Assembly: GCA_015680685.1 (NCBI GenBank)
Contig: MNCI01026467.1
Location: 499,862 to 563,861, forward strand
Direction: 5' to 3'
From: Gnetum montanum
Lineage: Eukaryota; Streptophyta; Gnetopsida; Gnetales; Gnetaceae
DNA: 64,000 nucleotides
The notes beneath the pieces are model-generated. The model worked only from the letters and a program-made list of their open reading frames with translations, did no database searches and was not told the DNA's origin. Both the position numbers and the translations under genes were made by a program. Positions 48,544-59,493 of the stretch are shown in pieces; the first letter of the stretch is position 1, and each line of letters starts with the position of its first letter.

Positions 48544-49631
48544 AGAATGGCAAAGAAAGGATTACTCAATGCAGTGCAGCCTGACAATCCTGCCCCCTTT
48601 GCCTCCACAAGCAAGGGGCCTCCCTTTGTCATCAAAGTGCCACCTCATAAACCCACAGGACCCTTTGTGGTAAAGGTTCCACAACAACCGTCCACTAAGA
48701 TGATAAACTGACAACAACCATCCATCGCGACATTAAACACACAAGTCGCTCCGACGACACCCACACCAAGCCCAAGTTCCAGCAACTTGGCCACATACAA
48801 ACAGTGGCAACCCAAGTCACCAACACCTAAACCATAAACCAGTCCTAGCTCTACCCCTAGGCCCACTAAACAACAACCCTTGCGCATTGCCCCTCCATAA
48901 GAGGTCTATATCATGGCTCATGCAATAGAAGAAGCTCCCACCATGACAAACATAAATGACAACCTCGCAGATGTACTATCCCATGCACACAATGCATTAA
49001 AACATAAGAATGTAACGCCTACGTTGTTCGACCTCATCTTAACATCACCAGAGCATCATCAAGCACTAGCACACATGCTCGCCTCCATCCTTGCTACAGA
49101 AAACATGTCTCCAATTGAAGATGCCATTCACGTAGCCATTACATCCCCTGTACCATAAGATACAAACACAACGACTCTAACCTTCTGCAACAATGATGTC
49201 AAGATTGACCCCAAATGAGGGGAGGTCACGCATGCACCACTGAACACTAGTGTAAGCATTGAAAAATACACAGTACGCAAGGAACACATTGATGATGGTG
49301 CAACATAAAATGTTGTTGCACACTCCATCATCAAACAATTAGGCCTAACACACAACATTCAATCGATCGAAATCGAGTCTCTAAACTTCTTCAATGGAGC
49401 ACGCGTAGCCATTAAAGCCACAATCCACATCACCTTCACGATAGGAGACCAGCACCCCACGTTTGCAAACTTTACAGTTGTCAACAAGATGCCAAACTAC
49501 AACATGATCCTAGGACACCCCTGGCTAGCTAGGTCATGTGTAGTGTCATCTCCCATCCACCAAGAACTCCACCTCCTCCACGAAGGGAGGGAGATCATCA
49601 TACGTGGCGACAATGCCCCATCCACCCAATA
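48544..49631 (+). pseudogene. Element E protease region
   Basis: A Pro-rich linker (48590-48890) precedes the segment MAHAIEEAPTMTNINDNLAD (48913 on). The protease motif HIDDGAT at about 49288-49308 replaces the canonical D-T/S-G. The TAA that follows is where an Asn- or Gln-like residue would be expected. NMILGHPWLARSCVV at about 49502-49546 is the C-terminal strand. The open frame stops at 49631, and nothing from RT onward is present. Confidence 0.68.
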
Positions 49632-49828
49632 GCCATTCACAACCTCTGTCCGAAATGATGATAAACTAATAATGGCCTGAAAAGGCCTTAAACTACCACC
49701 TTTTCACATTATTTTCGATTTACTTGTGCATTTCAATTCATGTTTTCTACAGTTGCTATTTAACATTGTTTTTTCTAGTTGCTTTTGTTTACAGGATGAT
49801 ACTGACACACACGCACACATCCACATTG
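49632..49828 (+). other. Element E spacer after protease
   Basis: It contains AATGGCCTGAAAAGGCCTTAAACTACC (about 49672-49698, given here as its key parts TGGCCTGAAAAGGCC and TTAAACTACC). The same arrangement is found after protease in C (34240-34290, minus). No frame is visible. Confidence 0.5.
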
Positions 49829-50245
49829 ATAGTCCTGGCATCATGACTTAAAAATGATACCACAAAATAGTCCTGGCATCATGATGGTAAACTGATACCA
49901 CAGAATAGTCCTAGCATCATGACTTAAAACTGATACCACAGAATAGTCCTAGCATCATGACTTAAAACTGATACCACAGAATAGTCTTGGCATCATGATG
50001 GTAAACTGATATCATAGAATAGTCCTGGAATCATGACGGTAAACTGATACCACAGAATAGTCTTGGCATCATGACGGTAAACTGATACCACAGAATAGTC
50101 CTGGAATCATGATGGTAAACTGATACCACAGAATAGTCTTGGCATCATGATGGTAAACTAATACCATAGAATAGTCCTGGCATCATGATGGTAAACTGAT
50201 ACCACAGAATAGTCTTGGATCATGACTTAAAACTGATACCATAGA
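49829..50245 (+). repeat. 38-bp tandem array of element E
   Basis: Eleven head-to-tail units of 38 bases (the last lacks one base) start ATAGTCCTGGCATCATGA and end TGATACCACAGA. They differ by a few transitions and alternate between GATGGTAAACTG and GACTTAAAACTG in the middle. Degenerate relatives continue to about 50400. Confidence 0.9.
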
Positions 50246-51577
50246 GTTCTGTTAGGTATGACACTAAACTGCTACATCAGTCCACCATGACTATAAACTA
50301 GCAACACACCATCTGCTACGATGATAAACTGGCAACGTCCAATGGGTTATGACATAAAACTAACCCACGATAGTCCGCTAAGACTATAAACTAGCAAGAT
50401 CATCTCTAGCACATTCATCTGATGTTGTAATTCATGACATTTCTTCATCAACTCCTGATGCATCGTTCATCACATCAGCTCTGACAACACTATTGCTACT
50501 CATTTTGTTTGCCTTAAGTTACACCTGGTGCCTCCATTTGCATTGGTCACATTTGTGTCTAAAGTGTTCACTAACTCATTCACTTGTGGTTTTCTTGTCT
50601 TCTTGGAGTTGTGTTTGCAGGATGACATGCAATGGTGCTCGTACATGAATACACTTCATGACGGTGACAAGGTGCCACATTGTTTCTGATGCATGCAACC
50701 AGGTTAATTAATCTGTTCAAAAGTACATTCCCAGTTCGCGATACACTCTGCATTTCCCAAACACTCTTGTTCCTTTTACTATTTGGTTACAATTCCCAAA
50801 TATACATAGTACACCCCAAAACTTTGAGCACATGGTTTCACGCTGCGACACTCTCAAGTAGTCACAACACACAACATGACACATGAGCATGAGTGTAAAA
50901 TTGAAAGAAAAATCTTTCCAAAAAAAATAAAAAAAATGAAAAAGAACAAAAAAATGAATGAATAAGAATAAAAATAAAAAGAAAAAGAAAAGAAAAAAAG
51001 AGCAAAGAGCAAAATCAACCACAAGACCCTTGGCACTTCCCATACAAGCCCTAGGTGGGAAGACAGTTGTCTTGGAAAGAAATACTCATGTCTCATACCA
51101 TCATGTTTCATGTCAATGCGTGGTTTTGGCTATCAGACAATGGGTTCCCTTAAACCTAACACAAGGGTCTGGTTTCTCCAAAGAACACACCACCTCATTG
51201 CATGGCTTTGGTTATGGCAACGAGCTCTCTTAAACATGATACAAGAGTCTTGTTCCTCCAAAGGACATACTCCTCATGCCTTGGTTCCAAGTCTGCCAAA
51301 TATACCATCAACAAGGAACAACATGACTTGTTTGCACAATTCCAAGTCTCCCACATCAGTACAATTCCTTGATCAATTCCCAATCCCACAGTTGCAAATA
51401 TCTACCTACCCATCTCAACACCTTGTTTCCTACACCCATGTACTCTGAACCCAGTGCGATGACATCTGGCCAAGTGTCAAAGGACAATGCTTGCTACCAT
51501 TTTGCTCATGGTGTTTTGTACTTCTTTGTCGACACCTCTTGGGTCAATTCCTCCAAGCGTCAATAAAGAGGGGCCAA
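50246..51577 (+). other. Element E spacer to the 3' LTR
   Basis: No supportable gene. 50246-50400 holds decayed repeat units with TATAAACTAGCAA. 50920-51010 is an A/G-rich run. The polypurine tract AAAGAGGGGCCAA is at 51565-51577. Confidence 0.6.
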
Positions 51578-52968
51578 TGAAACACCACAAAATTTGGACC
51601 CAGCACTTTCAGACAAGAATCAAGCTAAGTCATGATGCTCCCCAACATGACTGAAACTTGCAAACCTCAAAAATGACATCAAACAAAGCATAATTGAACA
51701 AGAAATAGTTATTCGGGATCCACAGGTGACTACATCAGCATTTGGCATCTGAAATGTTGAGTTTTGGGTTCAAAATACTTGGTTTTGACCAAGTATACTC
51801 TGGGCACACCTTGGTGTACGCTGGCCAGCGTACAACAACTTTTGGGCCCCAAAAATGAGCCAAAACATGCTAGAATTGAGCATTTGGACCCCCAAGACCT
51901 TCCCCAAGGTCCCCAGTAGCTCTTAGGCACCTGAAAATCAAATTTTGGGTTCCAAATGCTGGGTTTTCATTCCTGCACGCCAGCGTGTACGCCCAGCATA
52001 CAGCCCAGCGTACACCATCAAAAACGACCCAAAACAGGCACCAAAGAGCAAGATTTTCACCTGAAATTGACTCTTGGAGGTAGGGCAACTATTGGGAATC
52101 ATTGTGGGCACCTAAAATTCAAGTTTTAACCTTGAAATGATGCATCTAGATGTGTGTACGTTGAGCATACATACTCTGCACGCCTAGCGTGTACACGCTG
52201 GCATGTAGAACGCTGGCATGAAGCATGCTGGCATGTAGCACGCTGGCATGAAAAATGCTGGCATGCAACATGCTGTATAATTGTAATATTATTTACACTC
52301 AGGCAACATAGCCACATGTCATTTGACCTGAAATTTTCTCACCCATGGCCACTCATACCCTTCCAAATTCGAATCTAACACCCAAGATCTCATAAAAACC
52401 CCAACTTTTCACTAGATCAGGGGTTCACAATTTTTACCAATAGAGACAAAAAAAATAAATCAGAGGGACTTAACAGATCTAGGCATCAACCTCTATATGT
52501 TGGGGCATTAGAATTGGATGCTACATTTCCCTACAACCCAAAACCTGCATCTTCCAGCACCCGTCATCATCCACCGGGGCTAAATGTCTGCCTTGTGATT
52601 AATCCACAACTGCGTTCTGACTGATGCACATTGTAATCACTTTTTCAATACAAAATAGTTTACATTTTGCCCAAATTTATTGCAGTTTTATTTGTTTTTT
52701 AGTTTACGTTTACACTCTTGTTTACATTATTGTGCCTGTTTACGTTACAGTTTACGTTTATGTGCATCGTTTACGTATAACCTAACACATTGCAAAGTGC
52801 GTACGTTGGGGAAGTCCTCATTTGATCTGTGTGTAGATCATTCAAGGCACTCTGCCTTCGTCCATTCCAGCTTGTCCTCAAGCGAAGGTAGAGTCTTTTA
52901 TATTTCTTCTGAGGATCATTTGGTGTTTGTTTCATTCTAGCCTCACACTGATGATTTTGGACGGTACA
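51578..52968 (+). repeat. Element E 3' LTR
   Basis: It starts TGAAACACCACAAAA and ends GGTACA. Around 52190-52275 it has five or more units of about 16 bases (GCTGGCATGTAGCAC-like) that are fewer in the 5' LTR. Confidence 0.9.
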
Positions 52969-52973
52969 GCTAT

Positions 52974-53675
52974 GATTTTTCTAGGTCTTACCATTGGATT
53001 CAAATGGTAAGATGCTATCTTGGAGTATACTCTCTCCACCATGGTCAAGGAGCCAAATTCCTTGCGCTCTACCCCATAGCACCATTGGATCTATTTCACC
53101 TTCACCTCTGAATTGGCTTGTTTTGGAATTTCTGCCACATCTACCCCAATTTCAGGCAACCCCAGAGCTTGAGCTATTGCTTCTAAAGAGTAAGAGACAT
53201 AAATGTCTTTGATTCTTACTCTTGACCCTGGTTGTCGATTCATTTAGAAGAGATAAGTTTCTCCTAAGTACCATTCACCACTGGATGTGATGATTGGCCA
53301 CATCGGAGAGTTCTGCAGTTGGAGCCTCATGTCTTCTGGCGCATTCTCGAGGAATGGTTCAAAATTTAGCTCTTGGAGTACTATCCGTTGCACCTCACAT
53401 GGCGTGATAGCATCAAGGCAAGCTTGGGTCAGGGCGACCTCAAGCCATGGTGCTATCGAAGGGGTCTCATCCCTGAGTGATTGCTCACCAGGAATCTCCT
53501 CTTCAGGAATCTGATGAATAGATTCCACGTCAAGTCTTTCATGGAAGGGACCTGTTGCATGAGAGCCCTCCACATGCTTTGGTGGTTGTGCACCTTGTCC
53601 CCTTCTCATGCATGGATGCTTGTCCCTTGGTTGTGATGGTCCTTCATCCCTTGGATGCCTCGATTTGGGTGCCAT
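52974..53675 (-). pseudogene. Element D ORF3, N-terminal part
   Basis: Starts MAPKSRHPRDEGPSQ at 53675, directly after a splice-acceptor-like TTTGATTGCAG. QELNFEPF (about 53365-53345) and SSGEWYLGETYLF (about 53282-53244) match the A and B motifs ELNFE.F and WYLGE. A stop at 53244 is followed by the LP-type helix region (53200-53110), and the frame continues into MVERVYSKIASYHL (53040-52990) up to the E insertion. Accessory protein of unknown function in the env position. Confidence 0.75.
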
Positions 53676-53865
53676 CTGCAATCAAACATAACTGTTCGTT
53701 AGACCGTTCATAATTATGTTTTTGGCATAGGCACATCGTTAAGTCTCCTGGAGTGTTAATTTATGGGTTAAAGCCAAATTTTTTGTAATTAACAAACTAA
53801 TTAATTAATTAATTAATTATAGTTAGTTTCACAAAGGAACCACCACCCCACGACTGAGAGCATAC
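53676..53865 (-). other. Predicted 5'-UTR intron of ORF3 (element D)
   Basis: The donor GTATGCTC starts at 53865 after TTGGAG, and the acceptor TTTGATTGCAG ends at 53676. The 190 bases between are AT-rich (ATTA repeat at 53796-53818). The start codon follows at once, as in element B. Confidence 0.55.
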
Positions 53866-53994
53866 CTCCAATTTCTTAAAAGGGTAAGGATTGGTTGATG
53901 AGGACTCACGACGGAATGTAGGTGTGTTAGGAAAGGTTAGGCAAAAAAAAATTGGCAAAAACTCCCCTCAGTTTGGACTCCAAATGATGAAAAA

Positions 53995-54095
53995 TGGTAA
54001 ATTGTGGTGGGGTATATATAGGGGTTAAGCGCTGCGTCGATGGGGCCGCGTATACGCAATCACTACGTCGACGGGGCCCCATCGACGCAGGGGTA
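53995..54095 (-). promoter_or_regulatory. Internal LTR-like promoter before ORF3 (element D)
   Basis: On the minus strand GCGTCGATGGGG, CCCCGTCGACGTAG and GCGTATACGCGGCCCCATCG precede CCTATATATACC (about 54011-54022). CATCGACGTAG and GCGTATAYG motifs are those that fill the U3 of the D LTRs. It lies about 330 bases before the ORF3 start codon. Confidence 0.6.
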
Positions 54096-55735
54096 TTCAC
54101 TCGTTTACTAGCATTGACCAACCCATAAAAAGCCCAAAATGATGAATTTGAAACTCCAAATTGAGGTGGTTGAAGCATGTGAAAGGCCTAGACATGGCTA
54201 AGGACATGAGGAAGGGAATTAAATGAGAAAAAGAGACAAAAATAGGAGAACAGGACTCAAAGAGAACTCCATGGGGAATAAATCGAGCGACGGGACCCGA
54301 AAACTAGTCAACCATGAAATCCAAAGGAAAGGAGACTTAACAAGAAGGACCAAGGAAATGTAGGTGGGTCCTCCCCATAGCAGGTCATAGCCTTAGTTGC
54401 CCTTGCATAGCCATCAACATCGGGGTCCGTGGGCCCTGGGGCTAAGAAATGGTATTCGCCAGGTAAGACTTTGACCTAAGAGATTCTACCAAGGCATGGG
54501 AAACCCAAGGAGATCACGAGACACTTTCACGACATAAGACAGGTAGTGAGGTGAGTGACGGAGAGAACTGGATGAAGAGAGAGATGAGAGAATTGTATGC
54601 CGATCATCAGTCACAGGAAATCCCATGTGGAGATGTGGTTAAGTGACTCGGTAGAACCGTTCCAAAGTTCAGACCCAAAACCATCCGCATTCAATGACAT
54701 CGCAACAATGGACGAAGTCTCAGCCATCCCCCAAGGAAGCAAGAATGACCTCACAGAGAACCACCACTCCAACAAACGTGAGAAGAAGGAAGTGAAACAG
54801 GAAAAATTTAGAGGGGACCAAGGAAGTCCCATAACTAGTGCATGTGGCCCATGAGAGGCAGTCTAAGGGGTGTGCTTTGAATTCCCCCATGATTCATTTT
54901 TTTTCTTTTCTTTTGTGCAGGGGAATCACACCATGCGAATACCCATGCATGTTTGCATGCATTTGACCAAGGGGTGTGCTTTGAATCCTCATTTTATTTA
55001 TTTATTTATTTTTGAATTTTTTTTAGTGAGGAACACACCATGCAAGGTCGAATTGCCCAGAAGCTTCCATGGAGAGAGACTTGGAGTGGGAAGAAAGCTG
55101 TAAGGACACACTGGCAACCTAGGGAACAAAACAGAACAATGAATAAAGTGTTCCCCTTGAAGTCACACCTGATTCAAACCATTGGGCCATCCCTCAGTCT
55201 GGGAACTACACAAGTCACACATTAATTAAAATGTTGTTAAGGTAAGGGGTTGCATGTGCTCAACAGAAGGGAAACCATGGAGTGGGTGCATGGGTGGATG
55301 ATGTGAACTCACTACCAATTTTATGAGTGGAAGGTAGATGTAAAGTCCAAAAAGAACCATGCGAGGGCAGAAACTGGACAACTAGGTAGACGAGTGTACA
55401 TTATCCATCGCAACGAAAACCATTCGCGCCAAACATCTGAAGGCAATAAGATGACAAATTAGCAATTACGTGAAAAAATAAAACATTCATAAAGAAATGA
55501 AAAATAAGTAAAGAAAGGAAAAAATGTACAAAGAAGTGGAAAATGTATAAACGATGGTGAAAAAAAAGTGTAAAACAAAAAATGACAAAATGGCGAGGGT
55601 TGTAGTGGAATGGATCAGCAGGGATGATGGTCTTTCCCATGACTGCATGGAAAGGAGGAGATGAAAAAAATGGAGTGTGGCTAACTTGGCGATGACGAGG
55701 TGGTTGCACTAGGTGAGGGGAGTTCACGGAAAGGT
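54096..55735 (-). other. Element D spacer between integrase and ORF3
   Basis: No supportable frame. On the minus strand about 54361-54440 carries the conserved block ending TGGGGAGGACCCAC that A and B have in their spacers. T-rich tracts lie at 54897-54915 and 54990-55025 on the plus strand. Confidence 0.6.
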
Positions 55736-56900
55736 TTCAGTTGTTGGCAGTTGACTAACTGTGTTCTGGTGGAGTCCACAGGTTTGTGGATGAGAAAGGC
55801 CCCAGATGGGAAGGTTTCAGAGACAATGTAAGGTCCCTCCCACAATGTTTGAAACTTGGTTGGTTGGGATACATGTGAGGGGTTTCAATATAGTACTTTT
55901 TCACCACATCTGAACGAGACCTTCCGAATCCAAAGATCATGTCGTTTTTTGTTGTAGGCCTTGTGGATCTCATTGGAGGATAGGGCCACTAATCAGTTCT
56001 CATCTAGCACACTTAGATTGATTAGTTGTTCACGTTGTGCTAGTGGTAGGTCAAGGCCTAAGTCACTGGTGGTGGATAGTGTGCGGAGTTCGGCTTGAAT
56101 TGGAAGTATTGGCAACTTTCCGTACACTAACTCATAGGGAGAGCACCCTATAGGAAGTTTCCAAGTGGAGCGATAGGCCCATAGAGCATCATTAAGCTTA
56201 GTGCTCAAATCCCTCCTATATTTGCTGATGGTTTGGGTAAGGATCTTGGTGATCTTCGTATTGGTGACTTTGGCCTGCCCATTGGCTTGGGGGTGGTAGA
56301 GAGTTGTGAATTTATGCATTACCCCTAAGCGTTGCATGATTTTTCGAAATGTGACACCTGTAAAATGAGTTCCATTATCTGAAATGAGTGCACACGGCAT
56401 TCTAAACCTGTTAACGATTTGTTGTTGGATAAATCATGTGGCAGTGTTGGAAGAATAGTTGATGACGATGGCTGCTTCTATCCACTTTGTACAGTAGTCC
56501 ACAATGATGATGATATATGCCTTTTTGTTTGACAAGGGTGTGATAGGTCCCATGAAGTTGATGCCCAAAATGTCAAAGGGCTCTAGTGGTTGGATCCACT
56601 GTTGAGGTCCCTCTAACCGTGCCATCATCCCACTGTCCCTCTAGCATTGTTCACAGGAGCAGGCGAACCATTGTGCATCCTTGAAGATAGTGGGCCAGTA
56701 ATACCCTGCAAGTAGGACCTTAATGGCAATGCAGCATCCAGCATAGTGGCCCCCACAAGGGCCCTCATGAGCATCCTGGAGGACGCGCAATGTATCATCA
56801 TCAGGGACATACCATCGAACCAAGCCATCTATGCAAACCTTGTAAAGGTGGCCATTGATTTCCATGAAATGCTTGTCCTTATGGAGAAACTGCTATTTTT
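55736..56900 (-). pseudogene. pol: Element D integrase
   Basis: The zinc domain shows DAHEGPCGGHYAG (about 56775-56735) and CSCEQC (about 56660-56645). The core has DILGINFMGP (about 56570), ISDNGTHF (about 56390) and YHPQANGQAKVTN (about 56290-56255). The third catalytic residue, normally Glu in GQAEV, is Lys here through GAA to AAA. The C-terminal LWEGPYIVSETF is at about 55845-55810 after a frameshift. TAG and TGA stops lie at about 56640 and 56430. Inactive. Confidence 0.85.
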
Positions 56901-56939
56901 GCTGATGGTTCCACTCCTTAGGCAGCTCCTGGGTTGTGA

Positions 56940-58520
56940 GGTAGGTGAGGATGCGGTTGAACTAAGGGGATTCCTTGGATTCTTGAGGATCAACCACTCC
57001 TATGAAGAGGATTTCATCTAGAAATTGGTCGGATAAGGACTCCTCCTCTTCTGCATCATCCCATTGCAACTGAGAAAAGTGGTCAACAACCACATTCTCG
57101 GTCCCCTTCCTATCTACCATGGTAAGGTCAAAATCTTGAAGAATCACTAGCCATCGGATGATGCAAGGGTTCAATGTTGGTTTGTTCATCAGGAACTAGA
57201 TAGCACTATGGTTAGTATGCACAAACACATCGTATTCGAGCACATAGTGCCAAAATTTTTTCAAGGTGAACACCACCGCCATTAACTCCTTTTCAGTGGT
57301 GGTGTAGTTCAATTGAGCACCCACAATGCTACAGCTTGCATAATGGATATAATAAGGATGTTTCTGATCATCGCACTATGTAAGCATGGCTCCCATGATG
57401 AAGTTGGATGCATCTATCATAATGTGAAAGGGTCTAGATCAATCAGGGGCTTGTAGAATTGGAGTTTCTATGAGTTTTTGTTTCAGCACTTGGAATGCAG
57501 ACTCGCACTCCTTGGTCCAGATGAACGGAGCATCCTTCTTTGTCAGCTCTACCAATGATTTGGTGATCATAGAGAAGATTTCAATGAATTGCTAGTAGTA
57601 ACCAATGTGTCCAAGGAATGACCGAACATCTTTGATGGTACTTGGTTGGTGGGTGATTCCTTGGATAACCTTGATCTTTTCAGGATATACACTGATCCTT
57701 GTTTGTGAGATGCGATGCCCCAACACAATGCCTTCTTGGACCATCAAATGGCTTTTCTACCAATTGAACCATAGATTGGTGTCTACACACCGTTTGAGAA
57801 CCTGCTCAAGAAAGTCCAAGTCTTGCTCGAACGTGGCTCCATAGGTGGAGAAATCATCCATGAAGACTTCCATACCATTGCCGATTTGTTGCTAGAAGAT
57901 GCTTAGGACAAGGAGTTGGAATGTAGTGGGTGCATTGCACAGGCCAAAGGGCATCTTCTTGTATGTGAAAGTCCCCCATGGACTCATGAAAGTAGTTTTG
58001 GCCTAGTCCTCTAGTGCTATTTGAATTTGGCTATAACCACTATAACCATCCAAAAAGCTGTAGTAGCGGTGCTCTGCTATGGTGTCCAACACTTGGTCCA
58101 CAAATGGGAGTAGGAAGTGGTCCTTGAAGGTCACCATATTAAGCAATCAGAAATCAGTACAGACCCTCCACTTACCACCTTTCTTGGGCATGATAACGAG
58201 TGGGCTAGCCCATTCACTATTGATGATAGAATAAATGAATCCTGCCTTTAGCAACTGTTCGATTTCATCTTTTACAACCTACTTCAATTTGGGATTCAAC
58301 CATCTTTGTGGCTATCGTTGTGGCATCATGGAAGGGTCAAGATAGATCTGATGTTGGCAGATCATGGGATCAACTCCAGTTAACTCAGGATATGACCATG
58401 TGAATGCAGCAACCCATTTGTTTACCACCTCCAACAACTTCTTCTTCTGTTTTGGAGCAAGAATGGCATTCATGATTACCAGCTTGCCATTTAGCAAAAA
58501 TGCATACTCTAAGTGAGCCG
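56940..58520 (-). pseudogene. pol: Element D reverse transcriptase and RNase H
   Basis: RT motifs in order on the minus strand: VPKKGGKWRVC-like at about 58195-58160, FLDGYSGYSQIQ at about 58060-58020, KKMPFGLCNAP at about 57965-57935, and the catalytic FMDDFSTYG at about 57865-57840, which is the Athila form. VLGHRIS and VRSFLGHIGYY follow at about 57730-57600. RNase H has HIMIDASN (about 57420), YTTTEKELMAVVF (about 57310-57270), and TVVDHFSQL-like residues at about 57090. Stops are frequent and mostly TAG. Confidence 0.87.
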
Positions 58521-58539
58521 GTAAAGACTTTAACTCAAG

Positions 58540-59493
58540 GGGCTATTGTTTGAAGCTTTCAGGGATTTCTAGCTGTTCCCAGTCATCTTGGTCATCAACA
58601 GTGGAGATCTGTTGATGAATCTCTTCCATTTCATCTTTACTGTCAATGTAGGCTTGTACAAGCCCCTCTAATGGTTCCATGCAGAATGTGTTGCTAGGAT
58701 CAGCTATCAACGACTGGGTGCCTTCTTGGTTAGTGGCTGCTACATACATGCACTATTGAACAAGTGATTCCTTGGTACACCAGTTGCATGCTTGAAGGGA
58801 TATCTACTTAGCGAACCATAATTGCTACACACATTTGCACCCTGAGTCATTGTACACGATGCATGGAACACACTTCTTCTTGATCTTCCCAAAAGGATTT
58901 TCCTTGGAAATTTCAAGGGATAGATCACAGAGGCCTAGTTGTGTGTCCACTGTGCTTAGCCAGGCCCTTCTCATGATGATTGGGAAGTTCCCCTTACAGT
59001 TCTCTACATGGATGACCAAGAAATAAAGAGGATAGGACCACCCACAGATGGTGGTCACAATGTCCTCCATCAATCCCAAGGGGACGGTGATGGACTGGTC
59101 TACTAACTCGAGCCGGATGTTGCTCTTCTTTAGCGGGGGTAGGTTCCAGTTCTTGTACATATCATGAGAGCTCAAATTGACCCTTGACCCTGAGTCTAGA
59201 AGATCTTTGCATGGCTCATTCCCTTCCACTTGAAGATAGATGAGGGGGCTTCCCGGATTAATCAATTTTTGGGGAAGGTGGTCTGCTTTGATCCAGTTGG
59301 TCACAACATGCATGAGCATGACCATTTGGACATTGGAGTGTTGTTGTTGTTGGCTTGGAGGATGCTTTGGCGGTGGAATAGTAGAGGCACTTGTAGGTTC
59401 AAAGGCACTGGCCATAGGTGTATGCGAGGGTATGTTCAATGTGTTGGATAGAAAAAAGTAATGTTTCTGTGGCTTGAGTTTTGGTCCTCTCAA
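58540..59493 (-). pseudogene. pol: Element D protease
   Basis: A stretch of 222 residues without stops (59493-58825) carries CKDLLDSGSRVNLSSHDMY, in which the D-S-G triplet is intact (about 59210-59150), IRLELVDQSITVPLGLMEDI (about 59115-59060) and NFPIIMRRAWLSTVDTQLGL (about 58990-58930), usually LG where MR stands here. The arrangement is that of Athila proteases. The link to RT continues to 58540 with an acidic segment (YIDSKDEMEEI). Confidence 0.82.

Larger units (their letters stand above)
44842..52968 (+). mobile_element. Element E: non-autonomous Tat-like element (gag and protease only)
   Basis: LTRs at 44842-46515 and 51578-52968 flank gag and protease on the plus strand. No RT, RNase H or integrase follows. 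Target copies GCTGT (44837-44841) and GCTAT (52969-52973) differ at one base, and removing E joins the two halves of D ORF3 in frame. It shares with C the primer-binding site, the polypurine tract AAAGAGGGGCCAA and the gag type. Confidence 0.92.

Noticed and set aside
49829-50245. Regular 38-bp repeats resembling a CRISPR array
   Set aside because: The units are contiguous with no unique spacers, there are no cas genes, and they lie within a plant retrotransposon.
53796-53818. TTAATTAATTAATTAA microsatellite as an origin or binding site
   Set aside because: A simple repeat in an AT-rich predicted intron; no further support.
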